Notes: generated by a model not told the origin, from the sequence alone. A DNA stretch of 64,000 nucleotides from Pelagibacteraceae bacterium AG-325-J13 (GCA_003282835.1 QBYL01000001.1:248001-312000), one strand, 5' to 3'; numbered from the stretch's first letter, positions 45,633-54,489 are shown. A program made the numbers and translations.

Positions 45633-45929
45633 TTAATATATATCAGTAATTTTAATCTTTTCCCTGAGTTTTTTTCGCCCAAGTTTAAATTTTTTTCTAT
45701 GTTTAATACTTGTGTTATGCACTCTTTTTCTCCAAAGCCTGAAAGAACCTGGCCTTAAGGTCTTTCTCATTAGTTTTATTACATCCGACTCCGTCTTTCC
45801 AGTTTTCTCTTTTATTTCTTCAAACGTTATACGGTCAGCCCAAGCTGCCCAGATAACCCAGTTATCATCTTTTTCTTTTGGTTCTGGATTTTTAACTTTT
45901 GTTTGGGGAATTAAACTTCTTTTTTTCAT
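45633..45929 (-). CDS. TIGR03643/DUF2805 family protein
   Basis: This 98-aa basic protein contains NWVIWAAWADRITFEEIKEK, ESDVIKLMRKTLRPGSFRLW and RKRVHNTSIKHRKKF, the conserved body of the TIGR03643 (DUF2805) family. The central part looks like a helix-turn-helix (TFEEIKEKTGKTESDVIKLMRK), and the basic tail could bind nucleic acid, but the family has no known function. It heads the three-gene minus-strand unit with grxC and exported msrB and diverges from the LysE gene, its start only 26 bp away. Confidence 0.85.
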   Translation of the reverse strand: MKKRSLIPQTKVKNPEPKEKDDNWVIWAAWADRITFEEIKEKTGKTESDVIKLMRKTLRPGSFRLWRKRVHNTSIKHRKKFKLGRKKLREKIKITDIY

Positions 45930-45955
45930 TAGTTTTCTATATAGTCCCTTTTGTT

Positions 45956-46570
45956 ATGTTTCCAACTGATTTTTTAATTTTTTTACAAATAATATTATTT
46001 TTATTTATTACTCCAGGGCCGCCGCGTATTGTAATTGTTTCTCATACATTAAATTATGGAATTAAAAAGTCAATTTGGACAGCATTTGGAGATATATCAG
46101 CAAATTTATGCCAAGGGATCTTAGTAGTATTTTTTATTGGAACTTTTTTAAGTGATAACACAAATATTCTCCAGGCTTTAAAGTGGGCTGGAATTTTATA
46201 CATTATTTACTTAGCTTATGACACTTACACATCAAGGATTAAAATAATTAAATCAAAAAATAAAAATTTAAAGTCAGTTTTTTCTTTTTACAGAGACGGG
46301 TTTTTGGTTGCTGGACTAAGTCCAAAATCAATTATCTTTTTTGGAACAATTTTTACTTCGTTTATAGATTTTACTTCTAATTACACTATTCAATTTTTCA
46401 TATTAATAATTACATATATATCTTTAGATTTCTTGACTTTGATGATTTATGCTTTTGCAGCTAACAAAGTATCAATATGGCTAAAAGATAATCCAAAAGT
46501 TTTAAATACAATCTCTGCGTGTGTATTAATTATTATAGCAATATATGTCGCGGTCTCAAAAAGCTATTAA
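45956..46570 (+). CDS. LysE/RhtB-family amino acid exporter
   Basis: This 204-aa protein has about six helices and the family N-terminus FLFITPGPPRIVIVSHTLNYG followed by the GDISANLCQG segment and YLAYDTYTSRIK. LysE/RhtB proteins export amino acids. The frame is open from 45899, but the ATG at 45956 places TPGP at the normal distance and avoids overlap with the divergent gene, so it is preferred. The usual TPGPN reads TPGPP here. It lies alone ahead of the liv operon. Confidence 0.88.
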   Translation: MFPTDFLIFLQIILFLFITPGPPRIVIVSHTLNYGIKKSIWTAFGDISANLCQGILVVFFIGTFLSDNTNILQALKWAGILYIIYLAYDTYTSRIKIIKSKNKNLKSVFSFYRDGFLVAGLSPKSIIFFGTIFTSFIDFTSNYTIQFFILIITYISLDFLTLMIYAFAANKVSIWLKDNPKVLNTISACVLIIIAIYVAVSKSY

Positions 46571-46620
46571 TTAATTCTTACTATTGTTTTCATCTTGATT
46601 TCTTGCTTAAATATTTAAAA

Positions 46621-46637
46621 TTAATTAATTAATTAAC
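46621..46637 (+). promoter_or_regulatory. TTAATTAATTAATTAAC leader element of livK
   Basis: A 17-base A+T palindromic element lies 12 bases before the livK ATG, followed by AAAGGGG, a good ribosome site. The identical 17 bases sit 13 bases before the tctC ATG (57176-57192). Both genes encode abundant periplasmic binding proteins, so the shared leader may promote translation or transcript stability; this is inference. Confidence 0.4.
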
Positions 46638-46649
46638 AAAGGGGAACTA

Positions 46650-47891
46650 ATGAATAAATTAACAAAATTATTTGTTACATTTATTTCAGCAATTACTTTA
46701 GCACTTGTTTCTTTCTCTTCTTCTTTTGCAAAAGTTGAAGGTGAGTACATAGTGTTAGGTTCTGCAATATCTCTTACAGGAAAATACTCTTCAAATGGTG
46801 TTCATACTCAAAATGGTTATAACATGGCCGTTGACAGAATTAATAAAATGGGTGGAGTAGAAGTACAAGGTAAGAAATATAAGTTTGAAATCATTTATTA
46901 CGATGATGAGTCAAACCCAAAAAGAGCCGCTCAATTAGCTGAAAGACTTATAAAACAAGATGGCGTTCATTACATGCTTGGACCATACAGTTCAGGTTTA
47001 ACGAAAGCCATTGCACCAGTAACCGAGAAATATAAAATTCCTATGGTTGAAGCGAATGGTGCATCAAGATCTTTATTTACAAAAGGATATAAATATTTGT
47101 TTGCGGTGTTATCACCAGCTAACCAATACCTTGAAGTAGCAATCGATCTTGCTGTTGAAAAAAATGGTGGAAAGCCAGTTAGAATTGCACAAGCATTTGA
47201 ACAAGATGCATTCTCGCAAGACGTGAGACTTGGTATCTTAGATGCAGCAAAACGAACTGGATCTGAAATCATTATTGATGACAAATTACCAAAAGAGTTA
47301 AATGATATGGCCGCTACATTAGCTAAAGTTAAAGCAACTAAACCTGATGTACTTGTTGTATCTGGCCACACTAAAGGTGCATTAACTGCAATCAGACAAA
47401 TTTCTGAGATGAAAGTTGATGTTCCAATGTTAGCGATGACACATTGCGATGCTGCAAAACTTTCTAAACAACACGGAAAGAATTCAGAATATGCATTATG
47501 TGCTTCTCAGTGGCATAAAAACTTGAGTTACAAAGATAAGTTTTTTGGTGGTGGAAAAAAGTATGACAAAGACTTTAAAAAAGAATTTGGTTATGCACCA
47601 CCGTACCAATCAGCTGAATCATCTGCTGCTTTACTAGTATTTAAAGATGCGTTCGAAAGAGCGAATTCTTTTGATAGAGATAAAGTAAGAGATGCTTTGA
47701 AAACTACTGACATGCAAACTTTCTATGGAAACATTAAATTTGGTCCTGGCGGTCAAAACGTTGCTAAGCCAATGATCTTATTCCAAGTTAGATGTAAAGG
47801 TGATACGTGTGAGAATAAAGTTGTTGCTCCAACTAAATGGGCATCAGACAAGTTCTACCACCCAATACCTAAGTGGTCTGAAAGAAGTTAG
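46650..47891 (+). CDS. livK: ABC transporter periplasmic binding protein, branched-chain amino acid type
   Basis: This 413-aa protein is the receptor of the importer encoded downstream. A signal peptide (residues 1-27, ending SSFA) precedes a type I periplasmic binding fold (Peripla_BP_6): IVLGSAISLTGKYSSNGVHT, VDRINKMGGVEVQGKKYKFE, IIYYDDESNPKRAAQLAERL and MLGPYSSGLTKAIAPV. The family binds branched-chain or neutral amino acids, amides, urea or aromatic acids; the interposed hydrolase genes argue for an unusual ligand. A strong terminator follows, expected to give much more receptor than permease. Confidence 0.92.
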   Translation: MNKLTKLFVTFISAITLALVSFSSSFAKVEGEYIVLGSAISLTGKYSSNGVHTQNGYNMAVDRINKMGGVEVQGKKYKFEIIYYDDESNPKRAAQLAERLIKQDGVHYMLGPYSSGLTKAIAPVTEKYKIPMVEANGASRSLFTKGYKYLFAVLSPANQYLEVAIDLAVEKNGGKPVRIAQAFEQDAFSQDVRLGILDAAKRTGSEIIIDDKLPKELNDMAATLAKVKATKPDVLVVSGHTKGALTAIRQISEMKVDVPMLAMTHCDAAKLSKQHGKNSEYALCASQWHKNLSYKDKFFGGGKKYDKDFKKEFGYAPPYQSAESSAALLVFKDAFERANSFDRDKVRDALKTTDMQTFYGNIKFGPGGQNVAKPMILFQVRCKGDTCENKVVAPTKWASDKFYHPIPKWSERS

Positions 47892-47910
47892 TATCTTTTA
47901 AATAATTTGA

Positions 47911-47943
47911 AAAAGCCCCTAGTTTTCTAGGGGCTTTTCTTTT
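47911..47943 (+). terminator. Intrinsic terminator/attenuator after livK
   Basis: A perfect 12-bp stem (AAAAGCCCCTAG with CTAGGGGCTTTT) around a TTTT loop is followed by CTTTT. It lies between livK and livH in the same operon direction. Partial read-through would set a high ratio of binding protein to membrane components. Confidence 0.92.
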
Positions 47944-47961
47944 AAAAGGTTATAATCTTTT

Positions 47962-48855
47962 ATGGATTTATTAATATTTCAGGCACCGATCTTAATGGTC
48001 CAGGCTTCTTTGGATGGAATTCTTCTAGGAATTTTATTTGCTTTGATAGCTTACGGCATGGCTCTTCAGTGGGGAGTGATGAACATAATTAATATTGCAC
48101 AAGGAGATTTAGTAATTCTTGGTGGCTATATTGCATACACCATGTATCTAGCTGGAATTCATCCAGCTTGGGGAGTGATTGTTTCTCCAATTATAATGTA
48201 TTTTGTTGGCTGGGCACTTTATAAGTTAGTAATTAATAAAGTTGTAGATCGAGATTTATTTATTTCAATTTTAGCAACTTTTGGAATTGCAATTGTATTT
48301 CAGCAATTAATGAATTTTGTTTTTGGAGCAGATGTAGTTGTAGCTCAGTCAGAGTACGGGACAACAATGTTATTTGATAATTCAGTAACCTTACCAAATT
48401 CAAAAATATTTGCTGCTGCTATAAGTGTTTTATATGCAATTGGTTTAGTTATTTACATGAAAAAATCTAGGCTAGGTCGAGCAATAAGAGCTACTGCTCA
48501 AAACGCAAGAGCAGCAAAAATTTTAGGCGTAGATACAGAAAAAGTTTATGCTGCAACTTTTGGTATTAACGCTGCGTTATGCGGAGTTGCAGGAGCTTTA
48601 ATTTCAATTACTCTTACCCTTCATCCTTATGTGGGTCTTCCTTATACAGTTAGATCTTTCATGATAGTTATTGTAGCAGGTCTTGGAAACTTACCAGCGG
48701 TAGCAATTTCAGGGATGGGGCTAGGACTTTTTGAAGAATTTGCAGATTATATTTTAGGAACAGAATTTAGAATTGGAGCAGTATTTATGCTGCTTGTTTT
48801 CATATTAGTTTATAGAAGATTCAAATTATCAAAAAAAAGGGAGTATTTAAAATGA
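47962..48855 (+). CDS. livH: ABC transporter permease, LivH type
   Basis: This 297-aa permease has eight predicted helices of the branched-chain amino acid family: LLGILFALIAYGMALQWGVM, NIAQGDLVILGGYIAY and the EAA-like loop SRLGRAIRATAQNARAAKILGVD that contacts the ATPases. It follows the terminator after livK and its ATG overlaps nothing upstream; its stop overlaps the secreted hydrolase gene by 4 bp. Together with LivM it forms the transmembrane channel. It is unusual that the livM partner is separated from it by two secreted-protein genes. Confidence 0.94.
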   Translation: MDLLIFQAPILMVQASLDGILLGILFALIAYGMALQWGVMNIINIAQGDLVILGGYIAYTMYLAGIHPAWGVIVSPIIMYFVGWALYKLVINKVVDRDLFISILATFGIAIVFQQLMNFVFGADVVVAQSEYGTTMLFDNSVTLPNSKIFAAAISVLYAIGLVIYMKKSRLGRAIRATAQNARAAKILGVDTEKVYAATFGINAALCGVAGALISITLTLHPYVGLPYTVRSFMIVIVAGLGNLPAVAISGMGLGLFEEFADYILGTEFRIGAVFMLLVFILVYRRFKLSKKREYLK

Positions 48856-49982
48856 AGAAATGTATTCTTATCTTATTTGCAATTTTATTTTCAACTAGCT
48901 TATTAGCTCATTCATCTCCAAATTTTGACTCTAAAAAAAACTGTAGGAAAAAACATTCAATGCTTCAAGGCATTGCTAAATTGAAAGGTTATTCAGGTGG
49001 CGAAATAATAAAATTTAATTCATACACTGGATTTGACCAAAGAACAGTTTTGATAGATGGTCATTTGAATAATCCTATTGAAATTACTGGATATCTACGA
49101 TTACCAGAGGGAACAGGCAAAGTTCCTATAGTTATTTATACTCACAGTAGTGGAGGACCTGGAGATTATGTTTGGGATGACTTTGTGTATCATGCTGCTC
49201 AGAATCTTTTAAAAGAAGGTATAGGTGTAATGTATATAGATAATTTTTGTCCAAGAGGTGCCAGATCTACTTGGAGGGATCAATCTAAAGTTCCTCTAAT
49301 AAATGGAGCAATAGATGCGCTCATGGCTTTAAAAGTTTTACAATCTCATCCAAGATCTAATGGGAAATTTGGAACAACCGGTCATTCAAGAGGTGGAACT
49401 AATTCTTTTTTCTTAGCAGATGTTAAACTTACATCTCAATTTCTAGGAGGAACCAAAGGTTTTGATGCAATTCTTCCAGAAGCAGCAGAATGTAGGATGG
49501 CTGGCTTTTTTGCAGAACCAGAATTAACTTCTAATACCACAATGCTTGTAGTGCACGGTGGTGCAGATGATTACACTTTGGCCAAGTTTTGTAAGGAACA
49601 CGCAGAGAGAATTAAATCTCCTCCAGGAAAAATACAAGTTGATATTAAAGAAGGTTGGTACCATGCATGGGCCGCTGGTAAAAAACCTTGGAGAGAAAAA
49701 ATGGCAATGACACTTCATGATTGTCCTGATTTTTATGTTGATAATGAAGGTCGGTTTACTAACTCGACTTGGGTAGAGTGGATGGTCAATAAACACAAAG
49801 TTTATCCTTCAGTAGAAGCATTTTATGAAACTGCGCAAAAAGACCCCAGAAAAGCTTGGAAAACAGGTTTTAAAATTATGAAAAAAGAAAAATGTATTTC
49901 TAAAGGAGTTACAATAGGCGGAGATAATGCGGACGTTTATATGCCTCAATTTATAAATTTCTTTAAGGAAAATTTATTATGA
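48852..49982 (+). CDS. Secreted dienelactone-hydrolase-like alpha/beta hydrolase
   Basis: This 376-aa protein has a signal peptide (MKKCILILFAILFSTSLLA) and an alpha/beta-hydrolase fold. The nucleophile elbow is GHSRGG, with the likely acid in VVHGGADDY and the His in GWYHAW. The oxyanion-hole strand VIYTHSSGGPGDYVWDD, large size and HGGAD pattern fit the dienelactone-hydrolase/acetyl-esterase group. Several extra cysteines (KKNCRKKH, DNFCPRGA, AAECRMAG, KFCKEH) suggest disulfides in the periplasm. Its overlap with livH (4 bp) and with the next gene (4 bp) shows it is an integral part of the transporter operon, perhaps cleaving an ester or lactone before import. Confidence 0.85.
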   Translation: MKKCILILFAILFSTSLLAHSSPNFDSKKNCRKKHSMLQGIAKLKGYSGGEIIKFNSYTGFDQRTVLIDGHLNNPIEITGYLRLPEGTGKVPIVIYTHSSGGPGDYVWDDFVYHAAQNLLKEGIGVMYIDNFCPRGARSTWRDQSKVPLINGAIDALMALKVLQSHPRSNGKFGTTGHSRGGTNSFFLADVKLTSQFLGGTKGFDAILPEAAECRMAGFFAEPELTSNTTMLVVHGGADDYTLAKFCKEHAERIKSPPGKIQVDIKEGWYHAWAAGKKPWREKMAMTLHDCPDFYVDNEGRFTNSTWVEWMVNKHKVYPSVEAFYETAQKDPRKAWKTGFKIMKKEKCISKGVTIGGDNADVYMPQFINFFKENLL

Positions 49983-50851
49983 TGAAAATGCAAAAAATAT
50001 TATTAACTTTACTCTTAACCCTTTTTACCTTTTCTTTACTAGCAGACGAAAAACCTGGAAGATTTTTTAAAGATCAACCAGACGCTAACAATGATTATCA
50101 GATACATTTCATTTATTTTTTAGCTAAAAAAACAAAAGATCAAGAAAGAGATATTAATGGCTGGATAGAGAAAGAGGTCAAAAAAATAGATGATTTATTT
50201 TTTAAAATGACAGGTAATAAACAGAGATTAAAATTTGATTACAGAAAAGATGGCAACCTAGATATTTCATTTGCAAGAATGGATCGTCAAGCAAGAAAAG
50301 GTGGCTGGAATGTAAATTATCCAGATTATTATTTACAGAAACAAGGATTTAATAATCCAAAAAAATTGTATTTCTCATTTACGGATGCATCTAGTGGAGA
50401 CGGTGGTCAAATGGGACCACATCATGGATATTTGTTTATAAAAAGAGCCTCAGGTCAAATTACTAAAATTTCAATTCACGAATTACTTCATGGTAATGGT
50501 TTTGCAATGCCCTGCACTAAAGGAGTTAGAAATGGAGCCCACTTAGGTATTGGTATACTTAGTCAAGAACTCTCAAAAAAATTTGGAAAAGCAGTTTATG
50601 ATCATAACGATCCAACTTGTCCAGATTTAAAAGACTCAGTTTATTTAACACCAACATCAGATACACCATTTGATCCATTACAAATTGCTTGTGCTCTAGG
50701 TCAAAAGAAAAGAGGAAACCCTCCTGGAGATTTTAAAATTCCGGCACGCTATACACATAAAAAATTACTCAAAGGTAGAAAAAATGAGTGGTGTACTTAC
50801 AAACTAACTGAGTACGCGGAAGAGGGATGGTTTAAAAAATGGAAAAAATGA
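49979..50851 (+). CDS. Secreted HExxH-motif protein, putative metalloprotease-like
   Basis: This 290-aa exported protein (signal peptide through LLADEKP, cleavage near residue 22) contains HELLHGNGF (His167, Glu168, His171), the HExxH zinc site of metallopeptidases followed by GxGF as in metzincin-like enzymes; the third metzincin His is replaced, so another residue must complete the site if it is active. Before it lies HHGYLFIKRASGQITKIS. Four cysteines in the C-terminal half (PCTKG, TCPDL, IACALG, EWCTY) could form two disulfides. I recognise no family. It overlaps the hydrolase gene by 4 bp and livM by 13 bp, so it is fully embedded in the importer operon. Confidence 0.65.
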   Translation: MMKMQKILLTLLLTLFTFSLLADEKPGRFFKDQPDANNDYQIHFIYFLAKKTKDQERDINGWIEKEVKKIDDLFFKMTGNKQRLKFDYRKDGNLDISFARMDRQARKGGWNVNYPDYYLQKQGFNNPKKLYFSFTDASSGDGGQMGPHHGYLFIKRASGQITKISIHELLHGNGFAMPCTKGVRNGAHLGIGILSQELSKKFGKAVYDHNDPTCPDLKDSVYLTPTSDTPFDPLQIACALGQKKRGNPPGDFKIPARYTHKKLLKGRKNEWCTYKLTEYAEEGWFKKWKK

Positions 50852-51903
50852 AACAAAAAGATTTAATATTATATTCTGGCTTAATCATCTTAGGTCTAGC
50901 CGCGCCATATTTATTCTCAGCTTTTAAAGTTCAGCTTACGTACCTTTGTGTCTTAATCGTTCTAGCGATGACTTGGAATTTACAAGGTGGAGAGATGGGC
51001 TATAATTCTTTTGGAAATATTCTTTTCTATGGTCTTGGAATGTATCTTACTGCATCAGTTCAAGTGGGAATGTTTTTTCCATTAGCAGAATGGACAGAAA
51101 GTGGTGGAGAAAAAACGTTCGTACATACTACAGCACAATACTTTCAAGGAATAGGTGTTGGATTATTAGTTGCTGCTATTGTCCCCACCATTGTTGCCGG
51201 TGCAATAGGTTATGCTATTTTAGGTTTAAGAGGTCATTACTTTGCGATTTGTACTTTAGGTTTAGGAATTGCAGCTGGTGAAATCGCCGGAGGGATAGAA
51301 ATAATAGGAGCTGGTCAAGGATTTACCACTCCACCTTTTCCTGCAGAGATAGTTGATCCTGAAGCAAGAGGACAATTTTTCTACTTCTTAAGTTTTTTAG
51401 TATTAGTTCTAGCATTTATGTTTGTGAAATATATTTACGGCTCTAGATTTAGATTAATTTTAAATGCGATAAGAGATAATGAAGATAAAGCAGAAGCTAT
51501 GGGCATTCAAACAATGAAATATAAAATTGTTGGTTGGATGTGCTCTGCATTTTTCTGCGGTCTTGCTGGCGGAATTATGGGTGGATTAATTGGATATATA
51601 GACTCCACTGATGTTGCTTTTGATGGAAGAGAGATGGGAGTATTCATGGTTCTTATGGCAATACTTGGCGGTAAAGGAACTTTGTGGGGACCAGTAATTG
51701 GTGCAACTTTATTCCATTTTTTCAAAGAAGGTCTTTGGACATTTATATTGGGTTGGCAATATGTTGCGCTTGGAGTTTTAATTGTTGTGATCGTAGTTTA
51801 TTTCCCAGAGGGATTAATGGGTTGGTTAAGGGAAAAATACCCTGAAAGATTTGGTGAAGTAATTGATGAAAAAGATCGTAAAGCACAGGTGGAAATTAAA
51901 TGA
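50839..51903 (+). CDS. livM: ABC transporter permease, LivM type
   Basis: This 354-aa permease is the partner of LivH. It has the LivM pattern: AMTWNLQGGEMGYNSFGNIL, the family's GQGFT segment in GAGQGFTTPPFPAEI and the EAA-like loop SRFRLILNAIRDNEDKAEAMGIQ. The loop between the second and third helices is extended (PLAEWTESGGEKTFVHTTAQY). Its start overlaps the secreted HExxH gene by 13 bp and its stop overlaps livG by 4 bp, so translation is coupled along the operon. Confidence 0.93.
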   Translation: MEKMKQKDLILYSGLIILGLAAPYLFSAFKVQLTYLCVLIVLAMTWNLQGGEMGYNSFGNILFYGLGMYLTASVQVGMFFPLAEWTESGGEKTFVHTTAQYFQGIGVGLLVAAIVPTIVAGAIGYAILGLRGHYFAICTLGLGIAAGEIAGGIEIIGAGQGFTTPPFPAEIVDPEARGQFFYFLSFLVLVLAFMFVKYIYGSRFRLILNAIRDNEDKAEAMGIQTMKYKIVGWMCSAFFCGLAGGIMGGLIGYIDSTDVAFDGREMGVFMVLMAILGGKGTLWGPVIGATLFHFFKEGLWTFILGWQYVALGVLIVVIVVYFPEGLMGWLREKYPERFGEVIDEKDRKAQVEIK

Positions 51904-52634
51904 GTATTTTAGAAGTTAAAAGTGTAAGTAAATCTTTTGGTGGTGTGCAAGCCAACGTAGATATTTCTGTTTCAGTAGAACAAGGATCAATTGTTGGTTT
52001 AATTGGACCTAATGGTTCAGGCAAAACTACTTTATTTAATTCCATTGTAGGAACTCATCCAATAGATAAAGGGTCTATAGTTTTTGATAACACAGAGGTA
52101 TCAGAAATGCCTGTTCCAGCAGTAGCTAAACTTGGTTTGTTAAGAACTTTTCAACAAACAAGAATTTATTCAAAGCTTAATTGTGTAGAGAACATGCTGA
52201 TAAGTCACAAAGCTAGCGACTCAGGATTTATTTTCGCAAAAGTACCTGCTGAACTTACAGAGAAAGCAGAAACCCTTTTAAACTTTGTAGGTCTTTACCA
52301 AAAAAGAAATTTGAGAGCAGGAGATCTATCATTTGGACAACAAAAATTACTAGAATTAGCAATGGCTTTAATGAATGAGCCTAAAATGCTTTTATTAGAT
52401 GAGCCTACAGCTGGAATTAACCCAACTTTAATTAATGGGATAATAGATAGATTGATCACAATTAATAAAGATTATGGAATAACTTTATTAGTTATAGAAC
52501 ACAATATGAAAGTGATTATGAGTTTAGCGCAAAGAATATTCTGTTTAGCTCACGGAAAAATGTTAGCAGAGGGATCACCTAATCAAATTAAAAATGATAA
52601 GCGAGTAGTTGATGCTTATTTAGGAGCTCAATAA
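51900..52634 (+). CDS. livG: ABC transporter ATP-binding protein, LivG type
   Basis: This 244-aa ATPase energises the importer. It has Walker A GPNGSGKT, the signature LSFGQQKLLELAMAL (a normal LivG variant of LSGGQ), Walker B MLLLDEPTAG and the switch His in VIEHNMKVIMSLA. The order of motifs and the GLLRTFQQTRIYSKLNCVEN region identify it as the G-type subunit. It overlaps livM by 4 bp and livF by one base. Confidence 0.94.
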   Translation: MSILEVKSVSKSFGGVQANVDISVSVEQGSIVGLIGPNGSGKTTLFNSIVGTHPIDKGSIVFDNTEVSEMPVPAVAKLGLLRTFQQTRIYSKLNCVENMLISHKASDSGFIFAKVPAELTEKAETLLNFVGLYQKRNLRAGDLSFGQQKLLELAMALMNEPKMLLLDEPTAGINPTLINGIIDRLITINKDYGITLLVIEHNMKVIMSLAQRIFCLAHGKMLAEGSPNQIKNDKRVVDAYLGAQ

Positions 52635-53419
52635 TGGCAAATCAATATGATGTTTTAGGTAAAGCGCCTGGTTTAGAAGACCTTAATAAACTATCTCCTA
52701 ATGATGTTCATCTAACTATCAGAGGTTTAAATGCTGGATATGGAAAAATGGAAATCCTTCACAACTTTGATTTGACCGTAAGTAAAGCCCAGTCATTATG
52801 TTTAATAGGACCGAATGGAGCAGGGAAATCTACAATACTTCACTCTATTTATGGTTTTACGAATATTTTTGATGGAAAAATTGAATTAGAAGGTGATGAA
52901 ATTACAAAATTAACTCCTGCACAAAAACTAAGCAAAGTTGGTATCGCTTACATCTTACAAGACAATTCAGTGTTTCCTGATATGACAGTAGAGGAAAATC
53001 TTTTGATGGGTGGTTATATCAAAGATAAACAGGACGAAGCTTTTGAAGAAGCTGAAAGAATTTTTCAAAAATATGAAAGATTAAGAAATAGAAGAAATCA
53101 ACCTGCAAAAGTTTTATCAGGTGGTGAGAGAAGATTATTAGAGATCTCTAGAGCCTTAGTTATGAAGCCATCGATATTATTAGTAGACGAACCATCAATA
53201 GGTTTAGAACCAAAGTATATAAATATGGTTTTTGAAATTTTAGAGGATCTTCAAAAAGCTGAAAAGAAAACAATTATTCTTGTAGAGCAAAATGCTAAAA
53301 AAGGTTTAGAGTTCGCTGATATCGGATACGTCTTAGTATCAGGACAAACAGCAATCGCTGGTAAAGGGGACGATCTTCTTAAAAATCCCGACGTAGGAAG
53401 ACTATTCCTTGGTGGATGA
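52634..53419 (+). CDS. livF: ABC transporter ATP-binding protein, LivF type
   Basis: This 261-aa ATPase is the second nucleotide-binding subunit of the importer. It has Walker A GPNGAGKS, the signature LSGGERRLLEISRAL and Walker B ILLVDEPSIGLEP, followed by the His-loop replaced by Gln in LVEQNAKKG, which is typical of LivF. An N-terminal extension of about 28 residues (MANQYDVLGKAPGLEDLNKL) precedes the ATPase core, longer than in E. coli LivF. It overlaps livG by one base and azlC by 4 bp. Confidence 0.93.
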   Translation: MANQYDVLGKAPGLEDLNKLSPNDVHLTIRGLNAGYGKMEILHNFDLTVSKAQSLCLIGPNGAGKSTILHSIYGFTNIFDGKIELEGDEITKLTPAQKLSKVGIAYILQDNSVFPDMTVEENLLMGGYIKDKQDEAFEEAERIFQKYERLRNRRNQPAKVLSGGERRLLEISRALVMKPSILLVDEPSIGLEPKYINMVFEILEDLQKAEKKTIILVEQNAKKGLEFADIGYVLVSGQTAIAGKGDDLLKNPDVGRLFLGG

Positions 53420-54120
53420 TAAATTCGAAAGTATTCTTTCAAGGTTTAAAATCATTAAAAGGTTCTAGAAGTCCAGCAATCCCACTTGCGGCATGTTTTA
53501 TTGCACTAGGAGCTTTATTAAAAGATGCGGGGTTTAATATTCAACAAAGCGCCGCTTCAAGTTTATTTACTTATGCCTTACCAGGCCAATTAGTAATGGC
53601 TGAGTCATTATTAGTAGGCGCCTCTGTAATTAATATATTCATAGCAGTATGGCTAGTAAATTTTAGACTTTATCCAATGACTGTTTCATTGTTTCCTCTT
53701 TTAAATCATAGGTCCCAACCTAAATGGAAATATTATTTATCCTGTCATTTCTTAGCTGTTTCATCTTGGTTAATCGCAAAAGATAGTTATAAAAAAATTA
53801 ATAAAAAACACAGAATAGATTTTTGGATTGGTATAGGTATCGGCACTTGGTCAACAGCTGTTTTAATGACAGTGATTGGATATTTAGCAGCAGATTATTT
53901 AAACAAAGATATGTTGATAGGGTTAGCAATTGTAAACCCAGTTTATTTTTTTTGTATGATGATAGGTGCAATGAAAAATGTAAGTATATCTTTAGCTGTA
54001 ATTCTTGGAACAGTATTAGGTCCAGTCATTTATTTAGTTTCTACGGAATGGGCTTTATTATTTGCTGGATTAATAGCTGGTACAATTGCTTTTTTATTTG
54101 GAGAAAAAAATGGAAAGTAG
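53416..54120 (+). CDS. azlC: AzlC family branched-chain amino acid exporter subunit
   Basis: AzlC and AzlD together export branched-chain amino acids and analogues. The 234-aa protein has about six helices with the family segments AACFIALGALLKDAGFNIQQS and AGQLVMAES-like ALPGQLVMAESLLVGAS, then NFRLYPMTVSLFPLL. The gene overlaps livF by 4 bp and azlD by 11 bp, so import (liv) and export (azl) systems are cotranscribed, possibly as an overflow valve or for exchange of a processed product. Confidence 0.9.
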   Translation: MINSKVFFQGLKSLKGSRSPAIPLAACFIALGALLKDAGFNIQQSAASSLFTYALPGQLVMAESLLVGASVINIFIAVWLVNFRLYPMTVSLFPLLNHRSQPKWKYYLSCHFLAVSSWLIAKDSYKKINKKHRIDFWIGIGIGTWSTAVLMTVIGYLAADYLNKDMLIGLAIVNPVYFFCMMIGAMKNVSISLAVILGTVLGPVIYLVSTEWALLFAGLIAGTIAFLFGEKNGK

Positions 54121-54430
54121 TGAAATCATAATATTAGCGATTATAGCAACATCATTAGCAACATTTATTTCAAGGTTTATGGGAGCACTTACTTCAGAAA
54201 AAGTAAGCATTAAATCAAAAATATTTCAGTGGTTTAATTGCGTAGCCTATTCAACCCTCGCTGCTCTATTGGGCAGAATGATAATATTTCCTGCGGGGGT
54301 TTTAGCAGAGTCAGATGTCATTATTAGAATAGTAGTAGTTTTTATATGTGTAATAATTTTTATAATATCTAAAAAAAATTTAGTAATTCCTACAGTTTTT
54401 TCAGCAATTCTCCTAAGTATATTGAGTTAA
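54110..54430 (+). CDS. azlD: AzlD family branched-chain amino acid exporter subunit
   Basis: This 106-aa protein has four predicted helices of the AzlD family: IIATSLATFISRFMGALT, CVAYSTLAALLGRMIIFPAG and a hydrophobic end. The frame is open from 54086, but the ATG at 54110 gives the usual short N-terminus. It overlaps azlC by 11 bp and is the last gene of the liv-azl operon; no terminator hairpin is visible before the beta-barrel gene 60 bp downstream. Confidence 0.87.
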   Translation: MESSEIIILAIIATSLATFISRFMGALTSEKVSIKSKIFQWFNCVAYSTLAALLGRMIIFPAGVLAESDVIIRIVVVFICVIIFIISKKNLVIPTVFSAILLSILS

Positions 54431-54489
54431 TTTTTGTATTGATCATTTTGGGTCATTTGTTTATAAAAAAAATAACAAAAATAAAAAAA

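Noticed and set aside
46970-47371. 133-aa minus-strand frame inside livK
   Set aside because: It is antisense to the conserved binding-protein fold and encodes Ser/Thr/Ala-rich low-complexity sequence without motifs.
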